In this document: piece by piece, positions 1 to 10,328 of the stretch
How positions within the stretch are numbered: the stretch's first letter is position 1
Layout of the letters: every line of letters starts with the position of its first letter
Source: Perkinsus olseni
Lineage: Eukaryota; Perkinsozoa; Perkinsida
Length of the DNA: 64,000 nucleotides
Assembly: GCA_013115125.1 (NCBI GenBank)
Contig: JABANN010000070.1
Span: 17,208-81,207, forward strand
Reading direction: 5' to 3'
Made by a program: the position numbers and the translations under genes
The notes under the pieces: generated by a model
What the model was told of the DNA's origin: nothing
Database searches by the model: none
What the model saw: only the letters and a program-made list of their open reading frames with translations

Positions 1-8
1 TTCAGTTC

Positions 9-2867
9 ATGCACCAAATGCCTACCGTTAAACTGAGAGTCTCGATAAAAACTATCACCACTGGGGACTTCATCTCGCTCCATCCTGATGACAGTCAAAT
101 GCTCTTCCTGGGAGTGCCTCCGAGCGACCATTTCTGTCGGGTCCTTCGAACTAGCACTCCTGGCCAGTACGTAGGCTGGGCCGGCCACTCAGCTTCGAGT
201 AAAGGTACTGTGGAGGTGTCGAGGCCCTTCGCGTCTGCCTTAGGATGGACAGAAGGGCAGCCCGTTGAGCTCACTCCTGTCCCTGTGGAGAGCATACCCC
301 GCAACGCGGACCCCATTGTGATACGACCATCCAGCAGCGATGATTGGGAAGTAGTAGAGTTGCAGGCAGAATACCTTGAGTCGGCCTTATTGTCTCAAAT
401 AGCGGTGCTCTTTCCGGGGCTCAAGTTTCCCTTATGGCCGGAAGGTGGCGGGAAACCTATTTTGATGGAGGCTGTCTGGGACGGTGTCGATGATAAGCAG
501 GAAACGGTGAAGCCCAAGGTACCGTTCAGGTTGCTTCGTGAGTCTGACGAGTTGGCGATAGAAGCTAAGCCAAGGCAGCTGCTACTGCCCGACGCCCGGA
601 GTGAGGTCAAACGGCTGTGTCGGGTAGTCTGTGACGACGAGGTCTTCCCTGCTGAACTTTACGACAAATATGGAGTTACTTGTATCCTTCATAGTAGTGC
701 TGGAGTCACCACTGGTATGGTTAGACTAGGGGATAAGATAGTAGCAGCTTCGATGGTCGACAACGATCTGGTCGATCCAGGGTACGTCCTGTTGCATCCC
801 CTTCTAGCAGCCCATTATCCTGATGTGATCAGCGAGGCCGGGCCGGTACTGGTAAAGGCTTGCACGGATGAGCCCATCCTGCCCTCAGAAATTATTCTTG
901 TCACTGCTAAGTATTTGGGTGACGTTGGTCGGGAGTTTTCCGAGACTGCGCGCCGGCTCAAATGCCTGGTGATCCAAAATGACGGCTGGGTACGACTTAG
1001 ACGTCCCTCCGGGATGATTAACGGCAACGAGATGCGCCGAGAGGAGCCTTCCCAACCCCGGCCCGCTTGTCTTACAGTTTCACTGGATTGTGACACAGCA
1101 GAGATCCAGTATGCTGATGAAGAGGGCCGGTCTGGGAAACCCGTCCCCAATACCGCACCTCCGCCGGATTGGGTTGACGTTAGGGTCACCTTTCCAGAGC
1201 AGTCATCTTCCGACGTCTGCGTGGTGCTACCGGAGATGCTGCCTAACGACACCGGGATCGTCGGACTCAATGGGACGACCGTGGGCGGTGGAATACGCGT
1301 TGGTCTCAGCGCGAGGGTCGACGAGTCCATAGCGGTTACTTCGAAGCCTCGGAATCCGATACTCCCCTTCATCCCGTCTGAAGCGGCCGGGGTTGTACAG
1401 ACCTACCGACACCGCCAGTTCGAGAAGCCTCCTCCTTCGCTGCACAATTCGGCTGTTGAGGTATCATCGTACATGGCTGCTGGGCTGTCAGGTAGGGTGC
1501 CCTCGTCCTTCCCGGTGCCTGGTGTGGTCGTAACGGGGCCGCCTGGGAGTGGGAAGACTACAGTGGCTCACTGTGCTTTAGAGGCTCTGGGGCGTACGGT
1601 AGTAGAGGTGGACTGCGCGCAGCTAGCCTCGGCTGAGAGGTTCAAGTTCGCAGTGGTCAAGAAGGCTCTCTTGGGTGCACTCAAGTTCGCCTGTACCTAC
1701 GACCCACCAAGCGTGTTGTTGCTGGATGGTGTGGACGTTCTGTTGGGGCTGAGGCAGGGCATCAAGCGACAGGGCGGAGCGACGTCAGTATCGCAGAGTA
1801 GGAGCAAGGTGCTTGCCAGCATCTTCTGGGATATCCTACACTTTCATGTCCGCCCTACGCGGTCTCTCATCATCCTGGGCACCGCTGAGACCATTGATGG
1901 ACTGGAAGGCCTCTGCTCCTACGCTGTCGCCCTCCCAGCGACACTTAACGTGAAGGACCGCCTGTCTATACTAGGCACCGATCGGGGCGAGGGCTACACG
2001 CTGAAGGAAGTGTCAGTGCTGGCTAGGACGGGAGTAGATCTTCGCGATAGACGACGGGCTGAGGACGAGGCAGTGAATCGGTCCTCCCTCTACAAGTTGG
2101 ACCATCTGGGTGGCTCGAGTATAAGGCGCGCAACAGAGAGGCTCATGGATGCTATACAGCTGCCGTTGAAGTATCCTGCGCTGTGTGGTGGTGTACTCGT
2201 TCCTAAAGGAGCAATGCTTGTTGGACCACCTGGGTGTGGTAAGACAGCGTTGGCAATGAGTGTCGCTGAGGAGTGTGGGCTACCTGTGGTAGCGGTCCGT
2301 GGCCCGGAGCTATTGTCCAAGTACATTGGGGGTAGCGAGGCTCGAGTCAGAGAGACCTTTGCTAAGGCTCGTGCGAGGGCGCCGTGTGTCCTGTTCTTTG
2401 ACGAAGTTGATGCCCTTTGCCCTGTTAGAGGGGCTGACTCGACGGGCGTCACGGATCGGGTGGTTAACCAAATGCTCACTTACCTTGATGGTGTGGAAGT
2501 CTCGGACAGCCCAGTATTTGTGGTAGCGGCAACGAGTCGACCTGATATGGTCGACCCGGCACTGTCGAGACCGGGGAGGCTGGACATCAGTCTACTGTGC
2601 GATATGCCATCCGGAAGAGATGACCTCGTTGATGTTTTGGAGCATGCTATCGCTGCTTTCGAAGGGCTTCAGGATGTCATTGCTGACGCTCCGTCAGACT
2701 GGGCTACGCAGTTGATAGGACTGCTGTCCGCCGGGATTGGCTTCACGGGGGCTGACGTCAGGGCAGCTCTGGCGACGGCCCAGCTGAGTATAGATGAGGA
2801 GGGGGAAGAGGGTTGGAGGGCTCTTAAGGATGCATGTAATAGGGTTCATCCGTTGACATATCCATAG
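9..2867 (+). CDS. PEX1: PEX1-like peroxisomal AAA+ ATPase
   Basis: A single open frame of 952 residues. With PEX6, PEX1 forms the double-ring ATPase that extracts the PTS1 receptor PEX5 from the peroxisome membrane. The first ~150 residues match the PEX1 N-terminal double-psi barrel, including the signature stretch DDWEVVELQAEYLE. Two AAA modules follow. D1 has Walker A GPPGSGKT near residue 510 and a weak Walker B (LLLDGVD). D2 has Walker A GPPGCGKT near 738, Walker B VLFFDEVDAL near 795 and a second region of homology with the arginine-finger segment RPGRLD near 850. The piece GVTDRVVNQMLTYLDG is typical of PEX1 rather than PEX6 or CDC48. It is shorter than human PEX1 (about 1280 residues). 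The ATG at 9 fits the family N-terminus; a spliced leader exon before the window cannot be excluded. It has no intron, unlike most neighbours. Confidence 0.9.
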   Translation: MHQMPTVKLRVSIKTITTGDFISLHPDDSQMLFLGVPPSDHFCRVLRTSTPGQYVGWAGHSASSKGTVEVSRPFASALGWTEGQPVELTPVPVESIPRNADPIVIRPSSSDDWEVVELQAEYLESALLSQIAVLFPGLKFPLWPEGGGKPILMEAVWDGVDDKQETVKPKVPFRLLRESDELAIEAKPRQLLLPDARSEVKRLCRVVCDDEVFPAELYDKYGVTCILHSSAGVTTGMVRLGDKIVAASMVDNDLVDPGYVLLHPLLAAHYPDVISEAGPVLVKACTDEPILPSEIILVTAKYLGDVGREFSETARRLKCLVIQNDGWVRLRRPSGMINGNEMRREEPSQPRPACLTVSLDCDTAEIQYADEEGRSGKPVPNTAPPPDWVDVRVTFPEQSSSDVCVVLPEMLPNDTGIVGLNGTTVGGGIRVGLSARVDESIAVTSKPRNPILPFIPSEAAGVVQTYRHRQFEKPPPSLHNSAVEVSSYMAAGLSGRVPSSFPVPGVVVTGPPGSGKTTVAHCALEALGRTVVEVDCAQLASAERFKFAVVKKALLGALKFACTYDPPSVLLLDGVDVLLGLRQGIKRQGGATSVSQSRSKVLASIFWDILHFHVRPTRSLIILGTAETIDGLEGLCSYAVALPATLNVKDRLSILGTDRGEGYTLKEVSVLARTGVDLRDRRRAEDEAVNRSSLYKLDHLGGSSIRRATERLMDAIQLPLKYPALCGGVLVPKGAMLVGPPGCGKTALAMSVAEECGLPVVAVRGPELLSKYIGGSEARVRETFAKARARAPCVLFFDEVDALCPVRGADSTGVTDRVVNQMLTYLDGVEVSDSPVFVVAATSRPDMVDPALSRPGRLDISLLCDMPSGRDDLVDVLEHAIAAFEGLQDVIADAPSDWATQLIGLLSAGIGFTGADVRAALATAQLSIDEEGEEGWRALKDACNRVHPLTYP

Positions 2868-3329
2868 TGGCTAGTGTCTACTTGCTCCTCAGTCGCTAAG
2901 AAGAGCCCCTCCGCCCCTCCAGAGGTGTTGAAACGGTACAACAGTCAGTTCGCCGCGTATCGGCGGGATGGCCGTCGTGACGAAGACCCCTACCACCACC
3001 ATCGAGGCTCGGCTTTTGATGAGGATCTCGTCAATGGAGTAGACCGGACCAAGCCCGGCAGTCGAGTGGCGTTGGCGTAGTAGTAGTAGCACCGAGTGAA
3101 CCTAATTTAACGTTTCCTTTTTGGCTCTACCGTCTGGTGTTGGGAGTCATGTGATAACCACTAGCTGGGACGGGTCGAGATACTCTCGCAGAGACCTGGT
3201 TAATGAGCAGTCGCGAGTCCCTAGTGGGAGATGATGCAACACAAAGTGACTATCCGACGGTTGGTAAGGAGCTGTTGATCGCTGGAACCTTTTCCTGACC
3301 TCTTTTTACAGGATCCTTCGCTGGCAGCG
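2868..3329 (+). other. Spacer after PEX1, possible leader exon of next gene
   Basis: No independent gene is recognised. An open stretch at 2874-3080 reads as a charged, His-containing peptide (includes KRYNSQFAAYRRDGRRDEDP) but lacks an ATG, so it may be a 5' exon of the downstream zinc-finger gene or chance. A good splice acceptor (ctctttttacag) lies just before 3313. Confidence 0.3.
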
Positions 3330-6300
3330 ATGGCGCAGTGCCAGCCTCCTTTCGTGGAAGCCTTTCACGGTGATCTCAGCGGTGCTAGTAGTGAGCGTAT
3401 CTTGGTGTCTGTTAGACACGCCCCGCATCACCACCATCGCCACCATCATCATGATAGAAATAGCAGTATATTCGTCCTTCCCGGAGGTGGAAGCTTTGGT
3501 ATTTATGATACCCCGGCGGCGCAGATAGGGCGGCAACTGGGTGAGAATCAGGTGACATGTTCGTTGGGGAGGATGCATTCCATTGACCGGCCCTAGCGTG
3601 GGACGGCCAAGTGTGGACTGATCAGCCTACTGTCTCAGAGTCTGAGCGTTTTAGATAGGAGTGTCTGTGATGCCGCCACAACACTTGAGTAACGACATAC
3701 TAGGCCCGCCTCTGTCGATCAAGCACGCATCGATGATTCCCTCCGCCACCACTGAACCTTTTGTTACGAACGCTGCCGAGGTAGCATCGGTTGGGAGCTT
3801 ACCTGGCACAATGAGGGTACGTGAAGTTGTGGTCCAGCTGCTGCAGTTTGTAGTTCTCCAGGGCTTGCTGGACTATCTCAGCCTGGGTAGCTCTTCCGGC
3901 TCGAAGCGGTCGTGTTCCTGGCTGTGGGGAGCACCCGGTGAGGGCGTCTGCTCGGACCTGCCGTATGGGAGAGGAACCGATGGTGAAGGAGCCGGTCAGA
4001 CGGTAGGGTTGCTCGGAAGTTGCAGGAGATATTGCGAGGATTGGTGGGAATGGGCCCGGCATCGAGGGTCGGAGCTGGTAGAAGTCATAGAGGAGGTGGG
4101 GGAATTAGTGGAGATGATGGAATGAGTCATGTTGAGGGGAATCCATCGTCAGTTGCTCGTGTTGCGTTGCAGTGGTTGGCGGGAGTTCGCACAGTTGACC
4201 TGGGGCAAACCATGTCAGGGGGCCCGCCTATCGCGAACTTGACAGGGATCTTGATTTTGGTTGTAAATGCTCCCTAAGAAGGGTCCTCCCATGCCCCCTG
4301 GTCGTCCCGTCATCGGCAGTGTCTCCAAGGGAAGGGATAGAGGCAGCAGCGGTGAATGGGCGGACTATAGTCAGGGAGGAGACACCGACGCTGAGGTCCC
4401 TTCTGCATCGGCCCCGGCTGACCGTAATTCAGAATCTGGCCTCTTCAAGAGGACCGGAGTAGACGATGATACCTTTGTGGATGCATCGAGTAGCAAGGGA
4501 GAAGGTACGACCTCACGCGGTTATGGCCTGCCGCCACGTCTGTCGGTCAGCTCCAACATCACCCCTACCACCACCACCGCTCCCGAAGAGACCCAGTGGC
4601 CCGCCGCCTTCCCATCAACCTGAGACTTCCCCGGTGAGGGATCGAGGAGGGGGCGGCCCTGCGGTCGACGACGATGACGACGACTACCTCACTTTCGCAA
4701 CCTGCGACATGCCACCGTCACTGTTCAAGGAGTGGGGTGTCAAGGAAGGTGATCATTGGTATGAGGTTATGAAGAGCAATGAGATTGTAAGCTCTCCCCC
4801 CTTCGGCAGCGGCGGCGGAATCGATGCCTTTTGTAGGTCCTCTCTAATGGTGAGAACGTCCCAGGAGTGGATGATGTAGCGTAACATGGGTGGTTTTAGT
4901 GGGGCAGCGGTCGGCTCTCAGGATTGGATATACTGTTTGCTCTGCGACAAGAAGTTTTGCAGCTTCGACGCGTTGAAGATGCACTTGAAGTCGACCCTTC
5001 ACGGGAAGAGGATCACAGCTTTCCGAGGGGTTAGTCTCTCAGTACATTATACCGCTGATGGATCATTTCCTCAGGACATGTGGACTGGACCCAAACTGTC
5101 CCCAAGAACGCCCCGGAGGCGCCCTACCGAGGACGAGATCGCTGAGAAGGCCTCGTGTGAGCTGCCAGAATATGTTAACGTAAGGATCTCTCTCGAAGAT
5201 CTCTCTCATAATATGGAAGAAGTGCTTTATGAAGGCTGCTCGGCTGTAGCTTGGCATTGTGTCGTGGTTTTTTCGGGGGTAGTGTGGGAATTGCGATCGT
5301 CTGTTCACCTGATGAGGTGCTATTGTAGCCCTCTCTTAGGCTGACTCTCATGGTTGGATCTGCACGGTATGCTGTGGACACCACCCTGGAGCAGTCTTAC
5401 CAAGCTCAGCCCTCATGGAGATGCATCTCATGAGTGAGGATCGTAGACTGCCGGTCTAGCTCGAATCAGCCTTCTCATTGCCTTAGGTGACCAGCATAAC
5501 GCAGAGTGTGTCGCGCTGGGCATCGATCCGTTCCGTGACTATGACGAAGAAGCTGCCACCTTAGTAGGCGAGAGGAATGCTGAGGTACGTCGATGAGTCC
5601 GTGGGGGCCTTGTTAACTGTGTGATGTTAGGTTATGAGCGAGAACTGCATGGTCACCGTAAGATATAAGGATCACCCTTTGTGGGTGTATTGCGCTGCCT
5701 GTGACGCCCGCATGGAGGGGGTGGCTCCGCTCCACAGGCACGTTGATAGTGTTGAGCACAGGTGATCAGGCATCGACCAACTGATGTTCGATGGGTTATT
5801 GTTGCTAGGGATGGTATGGAGACTGCTCAATCACGTGATCGACGTACTGGGTGGTCCTGGGGAACGACAGCCATAATTGACGAGGATGGTACGGTGATAG
5901 GCAGAAGGAGATCCTCTGTTGCCAAGGGCGGCGGCAGCGGCGGGACGACTGTGAACTACAGGAATGATGCGGACTACGAAAGAGGTCGGTACCTCGCCGC
6001 GGCGCGTGAGGGTCTTATGGGGACGGGTCATCATTGGGTGGATCGGTCAGATCCGAATTGGCCAAAGTGCATCGAGGACGGCGAGTTCGGTTGGGAGTGC
6101 TCCTGGTGTGATGCTCAGCTCGCCAGCTCGTGGCACGTTACGAACCACCTTCAAGGTGAGCTCATACCGTTATCGGCTGGTTAGGGTTGTTCTTGTTAAG
6201 GCAAGAAGCATAAGAGAGCCGAGGCTTACCGCTCTTACGAAGAGGAGACCATCCCTCCTCCTCCGTCTCGTGACCCTGTCTTCTCCACACGGTCGGAGGA

Positions 6301-7310
6301 GCCCGCTCCCAAACTACCTGGTAAAGACACTACTGGGTGTCCACGTCTAAATCCGAGCTGCGCCCTCTGTTGCACCTTGTTGTCTCTGTGTGTTCGAGGA
6401 GGAGTTTTCAGTTAAGAAACCGGCGAAGCCTCTCAAACCCGCCTGCCCGCCACCTCGCCGTCCCTCGCACTCCCCGCCCAGGCCGACCTTCGAACAGAGA
6501 GTCATGGATTTTGAGGGCCACCCGGTACGAGTTGAATCGCCCAGCTATGCGTCTTGGTCGTTCGCTGAATGAATCTTCACCTTCCGTGAACACAATGAAC
6601 TCGCTCGCCACGAAGGATACCTGCGCAGTGCGCACAGCAAAGATTTTCACATTAGCCCCTCACGACTGAGTGTTGTTCAGTCGTTGGTGAATCCACCGCC
6701 ACCTCCCCCGCTTCCAGTGGAGGTTACTAGTTCGACGCGCTCATCGGTGAACCAGAGGCACGCCATGTCCCGAGAGAACAACTGGCAGGATTCGGCAGTC
6801 GACATTTCGGTAACCAGAGCTGGTGCTCTCTTAAGTGTCGTATGGTTTACTACAAATCAGGCTCATCCTTCCCGACCGGCCCACGCTGATCACCGAGATG
6901 ATTCTACCTACAGGATGCCTGCATCGTATTCTGGTACTCCCGAGCATCACTCTCGCCAACACGCCCCTCCTGAGCTCTACAACGAGAGGCCTTCCCCCAC
7001 CCGGGCTTACTACGACTCCTACCACCATCGTGAGGATGCTGACTACGCTTATAGCAGCGGATATGAGCTAGATGTTCGAAGACCAGAGAGTAGAGAGAGG
7101 CGTAGGGAGCGTTATTCGGAGGCCTACACGCCTCTTGATCCTTGGGTAAGAGCAACAGCACACACCCTCGAGATGTTCCTGGGCGAGTCTTTCATCTGAG
7201 CATCTCAGGGATCCAGTAACGAGGGTTGCCCGCCTAGAAGCTACGCAGCGAGACAGTTGGAGTTCGTCACTCAACAGTGCGTCAAAATCTATGGGGCCTT
7301 CCCACCTAAG
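3330..7310 (+). CDS. Multi-exon protein with repeated U1-type C2H2 zinc fingers
   Basis: Coding segments jump between frames and are separated by short GT-AG introns, so the ends are approximate. Three fingers of the form C-x2-C-x12-H-x5-H are clear: YCLLC...HLKSTLH (4931-5005), YCAACD...HVDSVEH (5689-5757) and WECSWCD...HLQGKKH, the last split by a 45-nt intron at 6156-6200 whose removal restores the two-His end. A fourth, partial His half with EGYLRSAHSKDF lies near 6580-6640. H-x5-H spacing is typical of U1-type/matrin fingers found in RNA- or dsRNA-binding and splicing proteins. An early exon (3330-3560) has a run HHHHRHHHH; the middle has Pro-rich and poly-Asp segments (DDDDDDY near 4680); the C-terminal part (6900-7140) is Tyr/Arg/Glu-rich. 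Function beyond nucleic-acid binding is not known. Confidence 0.6.
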
Positions 7311-7659
7311 TGAGTCTCGAGGCTTGTTTTCACTAACGCCCAGTTCCCAACCTCTCAGATTCATAACCAAGGACTGTGTATGCGAGACATGCATGGTCGG
7401 TCCCGGAAGGGATTTGCCTCTGGACAGTCGTGAAGGTAGCTACACCGAGGCCGCCTCATGTTCCATGTACCTCCATCTCAGGACTGGCCTGGACGGCTGA
7501 GCACGTGTATGTACACCTGAAGACTCGAGTAACCGTACTCGAGATGGGAACCTGTCATCCCGTCAGGAAAGTAACCCCGCGTGGCCGTGTGGACTTTACG
7601 AGACGTTGATTGTTCCTGGACGAGCCACTTTGGAACGTCTTGCTTTTGGACTGTTTGAA

Positions 7660-7860
7660 ATGAAGCATACTTTCATCCTCGTCGTGGGCTTTATGTTCAC
7701 CCCGTCAATAGTCAGGACAGCAACAATAGCTCATGTTGTTTCTTTCAGTGAGGCTGAGTGGCATGGCGACAGGAATGATCTATCAGCTTCGAAAAAAGGT
7801 CTTGAAGGTGTCTTTGGTGATTTTGTTTCTTTTCGGAATGGTGTCAAGTTGACTAAGTGA
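7660..7860 (+). CDS. Possible small secreted protein, 66 aa
   Basis: An ATG-started frame beginning MKHTFILVVGFMFTPSIV, which looks like a signal peptide, followed by about 45 hydrophilic residues ending in KLTK. No family is recognised. It lies alone between the zinc-finger gene and the end of the CCDC81-like gene. It could be chance. Confidence 0.25.
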   Translation: MKHTFILVVGFMFTPSIVRTATIAHVVSFSEAEWHGDRNDLSASKKGLEGVFGDFVSFRNGVKLTK

Positions 7861-8526
7861 GTTTGCCGGAACTTGGGTAGCAGCTCAAGCACACAGCGGC
7901 AGTGAGCGTCAATTTGCATGCCATTCTACCGTGACATCTACTTCCCCGTCTTAACAGTTGTTTACAAGAGCTGTCTACGTCGTTCACACACTGTCATGCG
8001 AGGAAACTTCGAAGTTATCAGAATATATCTTCGCACAACCTACGGGATTACCGCCGTAGTGCTTCGTTATAACCCGTACTACCCGCACTGAGCAACTGGG
8101 ATTAACCAGCCCAGCATCATGTGTAGAGATATTCTACGGGAAACTTTTCGTTTGAAATTCCCTCGCTACAATTTCCTTCTTAATGATACGACGTGTGATG
8201 CATCATTAATCATGCAAACACAGGAACAACTCGGGCAATTACAGGGACAACATCGTTGCTATCATCATGGGTTGCAGTATGGGTGTTACTCATCGCTCTG
8301 TCGACACTGTACTTCATGCACCAGCATTAGCGTCATCGGGCGCGGAGGTCTCGTCATGTACGACCTCATCGCGAGGCTGCAAGAAGTAATACTAATTCCA
8401 CACCCACAACCAACGTCGAAAGACGACGCCAGAGATCGAATGGTTGGTCACTCACCTGCTGTTGACCCTCACGTTCAACCTTCGTTGGGGTTTTCTTGTG
8501 TTGGCAGCTGTTGAGGTCTAAGCTCA
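7861..8526. other. Spacer without a recognisable gene
   Basis: Between the small frame above and the 3' end of the minus-strand CCDC81-like gene. The open frame at 8119-8514 (+) has no recognisable domain and is not called. Nothing else is seen. Confidence 0.4.
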
Positions 8527-9886
8527 TTATACCAAGCTGGAGAGTGCGTTGTCGTACCGCCTCCGTCCTCGGTGATTCGGGTTTCTAGCAAGGCTGTCCT
8601 GAACTCTGAACCCTACTGGTAGCTCTACCTGGATCAGCTCCGTCATGGCTCTTGAGACGTTGGGATTCTTCCAGGTTTCGGATATTCGCTGCGGGACTTG
8701 CTCCGAATGCTCCGATGAATCTTATCATGCACACCATGATATCGATTGCTCGTGAAGCCGACGATTTTTACCCGTTTTCTCGCAGGAGTCGGCGGCGTTC
8801 ATTGCCTGGGCAAGGGTTGGCAAGGGGTTCGTGGAAGCTTCTCGAGTTGGCCACTGCCGAGCATCTTTCTGTGCCTCCACGACCAGGCTGGTGCTGAACT
8901 TCGCCTGATCAGCCCAACTCCAAAAGACGCATCGCCAAGTTCGTGTCACCTTGAGATCGCCTTCGAGTATTTGCACACGGCAGAATTTGAAGTCCAGGTC
9001 CATATTGTAATCTCGTGAGCTGAGATTCTGGACTCCTTTGAACAGTGCCTTCACGCCGTCAACCACCACTTGAGTCTTCAAAAAGAGACCTTGAAAGGCA
9101 GAGGTGCAGCAAGATGTAGGGACAGCTGAAGCTTAACTTACCAGCAGCGATGGGGACTTTATTGAGGTACATCATATTGATGCCCTGTTGGTAGATGGAC
9201 CCTTCACGCACCGGGGTCTCCTCTTTCCCAGCGTACCTACGCAAAGCCTCTGCCAGTACGATCAACCTCCTGCGAATCCCGCACCTGCGCAAGGTGGCTT
9301 TGAAATGATCATCAGGAACGAAGCATGGCCTCAATCGTAGTGCGGATGACCGAAAGTTCTTCGGGTTACCGTACCTGCAGTAGAACACTAAGTGTCATGT
9401 TCAACCCCACGGAGAAGTGTCCTACGGCGCAACGAGAGGCTCGAACGTGAAGGCGCCGAAATGCTCGATCCTCACACCCTTTCCCGATTCAAGTATCTGA
9501 GAAATCAAAAGTTGAGCACAAATCACACCTGCAAGCGGGCTCTGAGCTCACCTCCTGAATGTACGCGGACATGGCATGCCAAATGGCTTCTAGTTGCCTC
9601 TGAGGGTCCAAGCTCTGCAGTCCTGACAAGGCCGTGATGGTTAGGCACGGTAGCCCTACTCGAAGCTACATCGATGTTAACAGTTCACGGAAGATCGCAA
9701 CGGCAAGAGAAAGCGTGGGTAGAGCTTTAGGTTACCTTTAGAGGTCCGAGGCTGCGACGCATTGTGAAGACCGGGGAAGAACTTGGGATTCGATAGCACG
9801 AATTCAATCAGCTGGGGTACTGACCAGGAGACGAGGTCATCGGCCCGATCTGTCCATGTCAGTTTACCTTGTATGACAACAGTCAT
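8527..9886 (-). CDS. CCDC81-like protein with two HU domains
   Basis: Read on the minus strand from the ATG at 9886 and split by short introns. After an N-terminal exon (TVVIQGKLTW...) comes a segment with the CCDC81 first HU domain pattern: IWHAMSAYIQE, then after an intron LESGKGVRIEHFGAFTFEP. Farther on, RPCFVPDDHF, NMMYLNKVPIAAG, VVVDGVKALFKGV and MDLDFKFCRVQI match the second HU domain. CCDC81 HU proteins are eukaryotic relatives of bacterial HU/IHF; the human protein sits at centrosomes and centriolar satellites. A role at basal bodies of a flagellated stage is therefore plausible but inferred. The tail (SRAMTELIQDSLARNPN...) ends at a stop at 8527 after a 30-nt intron. No coiled coil is seen. 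Exon joins are by eye. Confidence 0.7.
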
Positions 9887-10328
9887 TTTGCGCTGATGTT
9901 GTGGGTGAAATGTCGCCAAGAATTTCAACCAAACGTTTTGAGCGGAAATTTTCGCTCTGCGAGTCGCGCGCGCCCAAGAAACTGGACGCATCGCGCAAGT
10001 TCGCTCTGTCCGTGCTCCTAGTTGCTCTACTATGGGTCCTCCGACTAAGATGATGCAGCGGGCTCGAGTGGCCACGCTTCTCGATGGGTTTGCTGCATCA
10101 TCTCCGGGAGATTCGATCAGCAAGATGGCCCCGTGGACTCTAACCAGGTAACGTTGACGAACGGGCGAGCGGGGAACTCTCATGAACTCTGTGAGGTACG
10201 CTCTGCGAAACTTACGAGAAAGTCGAAAGGACGCCAAAGTCTGGAAGGCGATAGCTGAGCGGGCGAAACAAATCGTACGGATGTCACCTGCCCTTCCGTA
10301 GAGGTGCACAGGGCCTTTCTAGGTGCCG
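9887..10328. promoter_or_regulatory. Divergent spacer between CCDC81-like and repeat-protein genes
   Basis: About 440 bp between two head-to-head start codons; probably holds both promoters. No motif is recognised. A long minus-strand open frame crosses it without domain content. Confidence 0.4.

Noticed and set aside
8644-8760. Plus-strand MALETLGFFQ...CGTCSECSDE, a possible Cys-rich peptide
   Set aside because: It lies antisense to well-supported exons of the CCDC81-like gene and has no extension.
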